Source: Candidatus Limimorpha caballi
GTDB lineage: Bacteria; Bacteroidota; Bacteroidia; Bacteroidales; F082
NCBI GenBank assembly: GCA_018064605.1
Contig: JAGHUX010000036.1
Coordinates: 1-64,000 of the forward strand
DNA: 64,000 nucleotides
Direction: 5' to 3'
Position 1 is the stretch's first letter; each line of letters begins with the position of its first letter. Below the pieces are notes generated by a model. It ran no database searches. It saw only the letters and a list, made by a program, of their open reading frames with translations, and was not told the DNA's origin. Below are positions 54,642 to 64,000 of the stretch, piece after piece. Both the position numbers and the translations under genes were made by a program.

Positions 54642-54649
54642 ATCTTTGC
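54642..54649 (+). promoter_or_regulatory. Bacteroidetes -7 element TATCTTTG upstream of the hpd-like operon
   Basis: TAnnTTTG 24 bp upstream of ATG 54674. Confidence 0.65.
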
Positions 54650-54673
54650 AGTTTCAAAAAATTACAGAATCGC

Positions 54674-57358
54674 ATGACTAACGAAGACAAACTCAAGGAG
54701 TTACTGAAAAGCCGCGGCATCGACGCATCGGGTATGACCGATGAGGCCGCCACACCCAAGCAGGCGGAAGGCTGCGGCAAGCTGATTGACATATATTACA
54801 CGCTGAAGAACACCGTTGACATGGAGTTCCCGTACTGGTACAACCGTGTCTGGCAGGAGAACGGCAGCGACGTCATTATCGTGCGCCGCGCCAAAGCGCT
54901 CGCGGCGGCGTTCGCGCATCTGACGCCGACGATCCAGCCTTACGAGCGGTTAGTGATGAACAAGACCCGCCATGTGCGCGGCGCGTTCCCGTTCCCGTGG
55001 GTCACCGCCAGCTTCTTCAACGCGCAGGCCGAGGCCCTCATGAAAGAGGCCTCAGCGCCGTCGGAGAGCGAGGCCGACTCCGTGTCGATCATCGGCGCGG
55101 GCGGCGGCAACGTGACGAAAAGCTACGGCAACATCATCTCCATCGCCAAGAAATTCGGGATGCGCAAGGAGGAGATCCCCGTCTTGGTGAAGACGTGCAG
55201 CTACTGGGACGGCAACTCCGTCGAGGAGATGAGCAACCACTACGCCAAATACACCCCGCAGTTCGACATCGAGCAGGCCATCATGGACTCGGTGCTGTGC
55301 ATGTTCGACTCGTACTGCATCCCGCAGGGCCGCGAGGTGATCAACTACTACCTGCCCCTGCAATACGGCTGGGACGGCATCATCGAACTGTGCGACAGAC
55401 GCATCGCCGAGACGATGGGAGAGTCGGACGGCGACGGCCTCATGGGGATGGAACGCGGATATTACTACGTCGCCATGAAACACCTGGCGCAAGGCCTGAG
55501 CAGATGGTGCCAGAACTACGCCGACAGGGCGTATTACCTCGCCTCGGTGGAGACCGACGCCGCGCTGAAGAAGAACTACGAAGAGATCGGCGGCGTGATG
55601 GCGCACATCGCGCACAAGGCCCCCTCGACATTCCGTCAGGCATTGCAGCTCACACTCGCCTGCCATTACGCGGAGGTCAACGAAGACCCGCAGTCGGGGC
55701 AGTCGATAGGCCGTCTCGGACAGGTGCTGCAGCCGTTCTACGAGAAAGACATCGACGACGGCGTGACGACGGAGGAAGAGGTGATCGAGCTTTTAGAGTT
55801 TTACCGCATCAAGATAACATGTATCGAGTGCTTCGCGTCGGCGGGCGTGACGGGCGGCGTCCTTTCCGGTAACACGTTCAACAACCTGTCGTTGGGCGGC
55901 TTGAACCGCGACGGCCTGAGCGCCGTGACGCCGCTGGAATACCACATCATAGAGGCAGGGATGCGCTGCCGCACCACACAGCCCACGCTGTCGGTATTAT
56001 ACGACGAGAAGCTGCCGGAGTCGTTCTTGCTCAAGGCGGCCGCCTGCACGAAGCAGGGCACGGGCTATCCGGCGTGGATGAACAACCAGGACGGCATGAA
56101 CTTCATGCTGATGAACTACGGCCCGGAGGGCATGAACATAGAAGACGCACGCGCGTGGTGTCTCGGCGGATGCCTCGAGTCGTCGCCGGGTTGCTTCCTG
56201 CCGCTCAGATACAACGGCAAGGTCACGTGGATACCGGGCGGGGCGGGGCCGACAGCAGGCTCCGGCGTGCATTTCGTGGGGCTGCCCAAGATGCTCGAGC
56301 TCGTGATGACCAACGGCTACGACCGCCGCATCAACAAACAGGTGCTGCCGGCGCACAACCGCAAACTCGACAGCATGGAGGCCATCCAGGAGGAATGGGT
56401 CAGATACATGAACCTCACCATCGACGTGCTCAACAAAGTCAACAACCTGCAGATGGACATCTGGCGCAAATACTGCCCGCCGGTCGTCTCCTCGCTGCTC
56501 AAGGCCGACTGTTTCGCCAAGGGCCGCGGCCTCGGCATGATGGGCGGACGCTACAACGCCACCATCAACTTCGAGTCGTGCGGCACCGTGACTTTCGTCA
56601 ACTCCATGGCTTCATTATATAGAAATGTGTTCAAAGACAAGAAATACACCCTCGAGGAGATGCTCGACGCGATGATGCACAACTTCGGGTTCAAGACGTC
56701 ATATGAGACGGGCGTGTTCTCGCCCGACTTCCGCGAGGCCACCGACGAGGCGCCGAAATACGCGCAGATCTTCGCCGACTGCGTGAACGCCCCGAAGTTC
56801 GGCAACGCCGACTGGGAGGCCGACCAGTTCCTGAAATGGTACGAAGACGTCATGTTCGGCCTGACGAGACAATACAAGTCATATTACGGCAAGCCGCTGT
56901 ACATGTGCCAGATCTCCGTCTCGACACACGGCCCGCAAGGCTTCATCACACTCGCCGACCCCGCAGGGCGTCTGGCAGGCACGACCTACTCCGACGGCTC
57001 CGTGTCGGCGGCGGCGGGCACCGACAAGAACGGCATCTACGCCATCTTCGAGTCGGCGACGATATACGACCACAGCACCCAGCAGAACGCGCAGATGAAC
57101 CTCAAGCTGCACCCCTCCGCGGTGAAAGGCCCGCAGGGCACCCGCAAACTCCTCGACCTCGTCCGCGCCTACATGCGCAAAGGCGGGTTCCACGTCCAGT
57201 TCAACATCGTCGATTCAAAGACCCTGAAAAAGGCACAGGCCAAACCCGAGAACTACCGCGACCTCATGGTCAGAGTGGCGGGATTCACTCAATACTGGTG
57301 CGAGATCGGCAAGCCCATACAGGACGAGGTGATCTACAGGACTGAATACGATGACTAA
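54674..57358 (+). CDS. hpdB: 4-hydroxyphenylacetate decarboxylase large (glycyl radical) subunit
   Basis: 894 aa glycyl radical enzyme; GGC500LE502, His533, Glu634, RVAG870FTQYW; followed by small subunit and activase genes. Confidence 0.93.
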   Translation: MTNEDKLKELLKSRGIDASGMTDEAATPKQAEGCGKLIDIYYTLKNTVDMEFPYWYNRVWQENGSDVIIVRRAKALAAAFAHLTPTIQPYERLVMNKTRHVRGAFPFPWVTASFFNAQAEALMKEASAPSESEADSVSIIGAGGGNVTKSYGNIISIAKKFGMRKEEIPVLVKTCSYWDGNSVEEMSNHYAKYTPQFDIEQAIMDSVLCMFDSYCIPQGREVINYYLPLQYGWDGIIELCDRRIAETMGESDGDGLMGMERGYYYVAMKHLAQGLSRWCQNYADRAYYLASVETDAALKKNYEEIGGVMAHIAHKAPSTFRQALQLTLACHYAEVNEDPQSGQSIGRLGQVLQPFYEKDIDDGVTTEEEVIELLEFYRIKITCIECFASAGVTGGVLSGNTFNNLSLGGLNRDGLSAVTPLEYHIIEAGMRCRTTQPTLSVLYDEKLPESFLLKAAACTKQGTGYPAWMNNQDGMNFMLMNYGPEGMNIEDARAWCLGGCLESSPGCFLPLRYNGKVTWIPGGAGPTAGSGVHFVGLPKMLELVMTNGYDRRINKQVLPAHNRKLDSMEAIQEEWVRYMNLTIDVLNKVNNLQMDIWRKYCPPVVSSLLKADCFAKGRGLGMMGGRYNATINFESCGTVTFVNSMASLYRNVFKDKKYTLEEMLDAMMHNFGFKTSYETGVFSPDFREATDEAPKYAQIFADCVNAPKFGNADWEADQFLKWYEDVMFGLTRQYKSYYGKPLYMCQISVSTHGPQGFITLADPAGRLAGTTYSDGSVSAAAGTDKNGIYAIFESATIYDHSTQQNAQMNLKLHPSAVKGPQGTRKLLDLVRAYMRKGGFHVQFNIVDSKTLKKAQAKPENYRDLMVRVAGFTQYWCEIGKPIQDEVIYRTEYDD

Positions 57359-57391
57359 ACATTTAACCATCAAGAATTAAAACTTATCAAG

Positions 57392-57652
57392 ATGAAACAT
57401 ATAGACTGCAAGAATTATATATATCTGGACTGCGAGAAAGGCATGTGCGCCCTGTCGAAGATGATGCTTCCGATTGACGGCAAAGGCAGCGAGGCCTGTC
57501 CGAGGTTCGTCATGGCCGAGAAATGCGGCTGCTGCGCCAACTTCGACGGCTGCGACGAGCACGGCATCGGCACGTGCGCGGGTTTCGAGAAGAAAAACTG
57601 GACCTACGCATCGTGCGGCGCCGCCGGATGTGAGCATTTCAAAATGAGATAG
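57392..57652 (+). CDS. hpdC: 4-hydroxyphenylacetate decarboxylase small subunit (Fe-S)
   Basis: MKHIDCKNYIYLDCEKGMCALSKMMLPIDGKGSEACPRFVMAEKCGCCANFDGCDEHGIGTCAGFEKKNWTYASCGAAGCEHF; Cys pattern and KGxCxLSK, GIGxCxGxEKxxWxY signature. Confidence 0.93.
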   Translation: MKHIDCKNYIYLDCEKGMCALSKMMLPIDGKGSEACPRFVMAEKCGCCANFDGCDEHGIGTCAGFEKKNWTYASCGAAGCEHFKMR

Positions 57653-57658
57653 GCTTCC

Positions 57659-58597
57659 ATGGACGCACCGCAAGCTGTCATCTTCGACATACAGCCGTTC
57701 TCCGTCCACGACGGCCCGGGCTGCCGCACGACGATATTCATGTCGGGCTGCCCGCTGCAATGCCGCTGGTGCTCAAACCCCGAGAACCACGCCGGCAAGC
57801 CGCAGCTGATATTCGCGGGCAAGGTGTGCAAATGGGGTTCGGGCTGCCGCGCCTGTGTCGGCATTTGTCCGAAAGGGGCGCTGACAGCCACCGATGACGG
57901 GATCCGACTCGACCGGAGCATCTGCCGCGAATGCACCACCTTCGAGTGCGCGCGTCCGTGCGCGTCAAACGCCCTGCGCGTCTGCGGGAAGCATTATTCG
58001 GTCAACGACGTGATGGACGTGCTGCACCGCGACTCCAACAACTGGGGCGGCGACGGCGGCGTCACCTTCAGCGGCGGCGACCCCCTGCTCCATCATAACT
58101 TCATGAAAGGCGTGCTCGAAGAATGCCGGAAAGACGGCATCCACACCGCAGTGGAGACATCAGCCTGTATCCCGACAGAGAAATTCATCGACCTGATGCA
58201 ACTCGTCGATTTCGCATTCATCGATGTCAAGAACATGGACGACGAGCGTCACATCGCCGGCACAGGCGTCTCCAACAAATTGATCCTAAACAACATCAGC
58301 GCACTTGTCGCATCGGGTTGGAACGGGAGGTTGGTGCTTCGCTATCCGGTGATCGCCGACTACAACGACTCCGACGAAAACGCCGTCAGGGTCATCGAGT
58401 TCATGAAAGCCAACGGTTTGTTTGAGATCAACCTCTTGAAATTCCACAGATTAGGCCAAACCAAGTGGGAACAACTCGGTCTGGCCTACCCTTATTCCAC
58501 AGGCGGCGACGTCAGCAACGAGCTGATGGAGCACCTGCAGTCACTCTATCTGGAGCATGACATCATCTGTTACATAGGTGACAAGACTCCTTTCTAA
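57659..58597 (+). CDS. hpdA: 4-hydroxyphenylacetate decarboxylase-activating enzyme (radical SAM)
   Basis: GPGCRTTIFMSGCPLQCRWCSNPEN; ferredoxin-like cysteine insert (CRACVGICPKG, CRECTTFECARPC); GGVTFSGGDPLLH. Confidence 0.93.
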   Translation: MDAPQAVIFDIQPFSVHDGPGCRTTIFMSGCPLQCRWCSNPENHAGKPQLIFAGKVCKWGSGCRACVGICPKGALTATDDGIRLDRSICRECTTFECARPCASNALRVCGKHYSVNDVMDVLHRDSNNWGGDGGVTFSGGDPLLHHNFMKGVLEECRKDGIHTAVETSACIPTEKFIDLMQLVDFAFIDVKNMDDERHIAGTGVSNKLILNNISALVASGWNGRLVLRYPVIADYNDSDENAVRVIEFMKANGLFEINLLKFHRLGQTKWEQLGLAYPYSTGGDVSNELMEHLQSLYLEHDIICYIGDKTPF

Positions 58598-58607
58598 GAC
58601 GGTCGTC

Positions 58608-60281
<1,674 letters not shown>

Positions 60282-60310
60282 ATATAATAATCGTTTCGTT
60301 TATCGTTCAT

Positions 60311-61513
60311 CTACTCTTTAATCTCTACTCTCTTATCTAAAATCTGGTTCATCGCGTCTTCCATGATTTTCGTCGCCGCGCCCCAGTCGTAAACACGGCG
60401 CACGAAGTCGTAGCCGCGTTGCGCCATCTCGGCTGCCTTGTCTTGATTTTCAAGAAGGTAAATTATGTCGGCGGCGAGTTCGTCGGAGCGGTTTCCCACG
60501 AGGAGGTCTTTCCCGTTGACGGCGTTGAGCGAGCCGTTGGCGAGCGACGTGGTGATGCACGGCAGCCTCATCGACATCGCCTCAAGCAGCTTGTTCTGCA
60601 AGCCTGTGCCGATGCGCATCGGGGCGATGAACACGCGGCTCTGCTTGTAGGCGTCGCGCATGTCGTCGATCCAGCCGCTCACGATGATGTTCTCGTTGGC
60701 CGCCATCCTCACCCTGATGTCGGGCTTCGCGCCGGCGATGTACATCTTCACGTCGGGACGCTTCTCCCACACCTTCGGCAGGATCTCGTTCGCGAGGTAC
60801 TCGACGGCGTTGACATTCGGCGCGTACGACATGTTTCCGGTGAAGACGACATCGTACTTCTTCTCGCATTCGCACGGCCTGTAGTATTCATGGTCAACGC
60901 CATTGGGGACGATGAGGATCTTCTTCCTGTCGGGATGGTCGATGTCGTTGCGGTCCTGTTCGCTGATGATTGTCTTTATGTCGAACTCGTCGAAGATCCT
61001 GCGTTCGTATTTCCTGAGCCTCTTGTATTCCATCATGAAGAACGGGCGCGTGAACAATCCGGCGATGTCGGCGCGGCGTTTCATCCCCATAGAGAACACA
61101 TCTTGATAGTCGATGGTTTTAGGCAGTTTCTCCTTATGAAGGTAAGGGGCCACGCGCAGCAGCTGTCCGAAAAGCATGTCAGGTTTGTGCGACCCGATGA
61201 GCGAATGGATTTTCCTCTTAGCCTTTGAGCTATAGAAGCAGCCGCATTGCAGGGGCAGTCCGAGGAAGAACGACCTGATGATATTGAACGCCGCGACAGG
61301 TTTGGGCAGGTCGATGAAATTCACCGAGGCGCAATACGGCTGCAAGGCATGGAACGCCGCCTGCTTGTCGAGGCTTCTGTCGAAATTCAGTGCGCACAGC
61401 ACTATCTCGTTGTTCTTCGACAGTTGCCTGACCTGGTTGTACGCCCTCAGCTTGTCGCCTTTCTCAAGCGGCCACGGGACTCTCGGTAACAAAACAAAAA
61501 TCTTCATCTTCAA
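60311..61513 (-). CDS. Glycosyltransferase family 1/4-like
   Basis: FVLLPRVPWPLEKGDKLRAYNQVRQLSK; VVFTGNMSYAPNVNAVEYLANEILPKV; FIAPMRIGTGLQNKLLEAMSM. Confidence 0.9.
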   Translation of the reverse strand: MKMKIFVLLPRVPWPLEKGDKLRAYNQVRQLSKNNEIVLCALNFDRSLDKQAAFHALQPYCASVNFIDLPKPVAAFNIIRSFFLGLPLQCGCFYSSKAKRKIHSLIGSHKPDMLFGQLLRVAPYLHKEKLPKTIDYQDVFSMGMKRRADIAGLFTRPFFMMEYKRLRKYERRIFDEFDIKTIISEQDRNDIDHPDRKKILIVPNGVDHEYYRPCECEKKYDVVFTGNMSYAPNVNAVEYLANEILPKVWEKRPDVKMYIAGAKPDIRVRMAANENIIVSGWIDDMRDAYKQSRVFIAPMRIGTGLQNKLLEAMSMRLPCITTSLANGSLNAVNGKDLLVGNRSDELAADIIYLLENQDKAAEMAQRGYDFVRRVYDWGAATKIMEDAMNQILDKRVEIKE

Positions 61514-61523
61514 AATAAAAAAA

Positions 61524-62741
61524 TTACAATTCCGTTATGACTTTCCCCGACATCAGTTCGTTGTAGAAAATCAGCAGTCTGTTGATTATCTTTTTATTGT
61601 CATAAAGTTCTTCGACGAGTCTCCTTGCATTACGTCCCAGTGTCTCGGCCTCTTCGGGGTGTTTGTACAGCCTGCACACGGCCTCCACCATTTTCGGCAC
61701 GTTTTCGGCGATGACAACATCTTCAAACTCGGTGTACTGGATGCCTTCCGCCCCGACGATGGTCGTGACGACGGCTTTCCCGAGCGCCATCGACTCGATG
61801 ATTTTGATCCTTATCCCGCTTCCTGAGAGCAACGGGACGACCGCCACGTCATGTTGTTTCACGAACTCGTGTGCATCAGGCACCTCCCCCACCACGACGA
61901 CGCCTTTTCTCTTGGTTTTCACCAGCCATTTGGGCATGTTTCTGCCTGCGAGGTAGAACTTCGCGTCGGGGATCCTTTCATGGATCTTGTCCCAGACCTC
62001 TGCCAGGAACCACCTTATAGCCTCTTCGTTGGGCCGCCAGTTCATCGAGCCGATGTGGTAGAACGACGGTTTTTCGGCCGTCTCGTATTCGGGGGCGAAC
62101 GCGTCGATGTTGACACCGTAAGGGATGTCGATGACGGGTGTCGCCGTGATGCCGCGGAAGAATGCGGCGTCGGTGTATGTTATGGCGGCGATGCCATCGA
62201 CCCTGTCGATGACACCGAGCTCATATTTCTTGAGCGTGCGTGCCAGATGTCTGATATACAATCTCTTTGGGAGCAGGGGTTCCTTCTTCGCCATGCGCTC
62301 CCAGATCTGATGTTCGACGTTATGGGCGCGGAGCACTATCTTCGCGTCGGAATGCGCACGTATAGTGTCGATATAGGGCGTCATGTAAATCATCTCGAGC
62401 TGGACCACGTCGAACCTCTCTTGTTCGAGGACGGCGGCGAGTCTTTCCGCGAACGCGTCCGAGATGAAACGCTGCACGTGGTACGACTCGTCGGAGAAGA
62501 GATTCCTGAAGGCCTTCATCACCCTGACCCTCAGGTCGATATCGACGAATTCTATCCTTGTCTTTCTCCTGTATTCTTCCGGGATGTCATCCGGGTTCAC
62601 ATGATATTTCTCGCTGTTGAAAGCCATCACCTTCACCTGATGTCCGGCGTCCAGCAGACCTGTCACGACGCTGTTGATAGCCATCGGGCCGCCTTCGCCT
62701 GGCGGGAACGGAGACTTGTTGCAGAGTATCAGGATGTTCAT
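61524..62741 (-). CDS. Glycosyltransferase family 1/4-like
   Basis: PPGEGGPMAINSVVTGLLDAGHQVKVMAFNSEKY; YHIGSMNWRPNEEAIRWFLAEVW; VPLLSGSGIRIKIIESMALGKAVVTT. Confidence 0.9.
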   Translation of the reverse strand: MNILILCNKSPFPPGEGGPMAINSVVTGLLDAGHQVKVMAFNSEKYHVNPDDIPEEYRRKTRIEFVDIDLRVRVMKAFRNLFSDESYHVQRFISDAFAERLAAVLEQERFDVVQLEMIYMTPYIDTIRAHSDAKIVLRAHNVEHQIWERMAKKEPLLPKRLYIRHLARTLKKYELGVIDRVDGIAAITYTDAAFFRGITATPVIDIPYGVNIDAFAPEYETAEKPSFYHIGSMNWRPNEEAIRWFLAEVWDKIHERIPDAKFYLAGRNMPKWLVKTKRKGVVVVGEVPDAHEFVKQHDVAVVPLLSGSGIRIKIIESMALGKAVVTTIVGAEGIQYTEFEDVVIAENVPKMVEAVCRLYKHPEEAETLGRNARRLVEELYDNKKIINRLLIFYNELMSGKVITEL

Positions 62742-64000
62742 TTCTTGTGTGATTTAAAGGTTAAGAATTTCTTCCACGACTCCGCGTCCATGATGGCCGA
62801 GTCGGTGACGGCCTTGAACGTGAGGAAGAAGCCTATGGGGAACAGCACCATCGACGACAGCCACGCGCCGAGGAATACCGGCATGTCGCCCGACAGTGCG
62901 ACGCGTTCCGACGTTATTGTGATGATGTAATAGACGACGAAGAACACCACGCTCACGACGACGGGCATACCGAGTCCGCCCTTGCGGATGATGGCGCCGA
63001 GCGGTGCGCCGATGAAGAAGAAAAGCAGGCACGCCACGCTCAGGGTGAACTTCTTGTGCAGCACCTGTTCGTGCTTGCGTATGTTGACGTCGCGACGTCC
63101 GAAGTCCTTCGCGTTGAAGGCCACGTTCTCGCGCATGCTGCCGGCGGTCGAGACGGCCATGTCGATGATGGTCTTGCGGTCCTTCTCGCTGAAGTTGCTC
63201 GTCAGCGGCCAGAAGAACGTGGCGATGCTGTCGCTCTCCAGCGCCTCACCCCTGCGGCGGCGCTGGCGGGCGTCGGAGTCGGCGAAGGCCCCGGCGTCGG
63301 CCGTCAGGTTCTGATACCGCCTGTAGCTGTTGCTCACGAAACGCTCCCTGTCGGCGGCGTCACGGCGCATCAGCGAGTCGATGGAATAGTTCAGCTGCTT
63401 GATGTTCATCATGTCCTGATGAGACTTGAAGGCGTCCTCGTCGGTGTGGCCCATGTCGAACTGCGACATGTCGAAGGTTATCAGCTGTCGCTTGAACGAC
63501 ATCTTCTGGAAGGGCCTGCGGTCGCGGTAGTTCTTGTCATCGACCATCTCGCTGTAGTTGTAGCCGTCGTAGAGGGTGAACACCATCTCGCGCTGGCTCG
63601 GCGTCATCGCCATGTAGCCGGAGTCGGCCACGGTGACCATGACGTTGCCCTGCCCGCCCGAATGGTCGTATATCATCACATCGTAGAGCGAGCCGCCGTC
63701 GGCGCCCTTCCTCCCCACACGTATCACGTATTTGTCGATGCCGCGGTAGAACACGCCCTCCGGGATCTCGAGCGTCATCTTCTTTCGCGTGACGTCGTAA
63801 AGCATCGACCTCATCTTCAAATTGGCGTACGGGAGCACGTTGTTCGAGAAGAAAAAGGCCATCACGCTCATCGCCACCGAGAAGAGAAGCAGCGGGCGCA
63901 TCACCTTCCACACCGAGATGCCGCTCGCCTTCATGGCCACAAGCTCGTAGTATTCGCCGAGATTGCCGAAACACATCAGGGACGAGAGCAGGATCGCCAG
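62738..64000 (-). CDS. LptF/LptG family permease, N-terminus beyond window end
   Basis: LAILLSSLMCFGNLGEYYELVAMKASGISVWKVMRPLL (open to 64000); C-terminal LLFFFIGAPLGAIIRKGGLGMPVVVSVVFFVVYYI. Confidence 0.92.
   Translation of the reverse strand: MAILLSSLMCFGNLGEYYELVAMKASGISVWKVMRPLLLFSVAMSVMAFFFSNNVLPYANLKMRSMLYDVTRKKMTLEIPEGVFYRGIDKYVIRVGRKGADGGSLYDVMIYDHSGGQGNVMVTVADSGYMAMTPSQREMVFTLYDGYNYSEMVDDKNYRDRRPFQKMSFKRQLITFDMSQFDMGHTDEDAFKSHQDMMNIKQLNYSIDSLMRRDAADRERFVSNSYRRYQNLTADAGAFADSDARQRRRRGEALESDSIATFFWPLTSNFSEKDRKTIIDMAVSTAGSMRENVAFNAKDFGRRDVNIRKHEQVLHKKFTLSVACLLFFFIGAPLGAIIRKGGLGMPVVVSVVFFVVYYIITITSERVALSGDMPVFLGAWLSSMVLFPIGFFLTFKAVTDSAIMDAESWKKFLTFKSHKK

Noticed and set aside
54997-55872. 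291-aa Arg/His/Gly-rich plus-strand ORF within hpdB
   Set aside because: Out-of-frame shadow of a GC-rich glycyl radical enzyme gene

Overview
This 64 kb window is an ordinary chromosomal segment from a gut/oral-type Bacteroidales bacterium. Many genes are preceded by Bacteroidetes-style TAnnTTTG promoters, and there is a DUF4249/TonB-receptor pair, an anSME-sulfatase pair, and fucosidase and beta-galactosidase genes. I could place about 50 protein genes, two tRNAs (Tyr-GTA, Arg-ACG) and several clear intrinsic terminators. Housekeeping genes include gdhA, guaA, ychF, idi, rpsA, ligA, mnmE, deoC, ettA, an LptF/LptG-type permease and a rubrerythrin. The most interesting content is: (1) a complete hpdBCA-type 4-hydroxyphenylacetate decarboxylase operon (p-cresol formation), with all catalytic residues at the expected spacing; (2) a minus-strand cluster at 12.0-17.4 kb with SPFH protein, PH-like membrane protein, CPBP protease, a second PH-like paralogue, a ribbon-helix-helix protein missing from the ORF track, two small paralogous membrane proteins, and a BAHD-like (plant-type) acyltransferase; this is a candidate undescribed membrane-associated system; (3) several dispersed short-repeat families (CACGAATTGCACGAA-type, AAGTTyrTA-type, a 7-bp ACTTTAT array, palindromic elements), which sit against stop codons, 5'UTRs or even inside coding sequence; (4) an internally deleted IS982-type transposase next to a truncated MazG-like gene. 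No CRISPR array, prophage or intact mobile element was seen. Family names come from motif recognition by eye; no database search was run.
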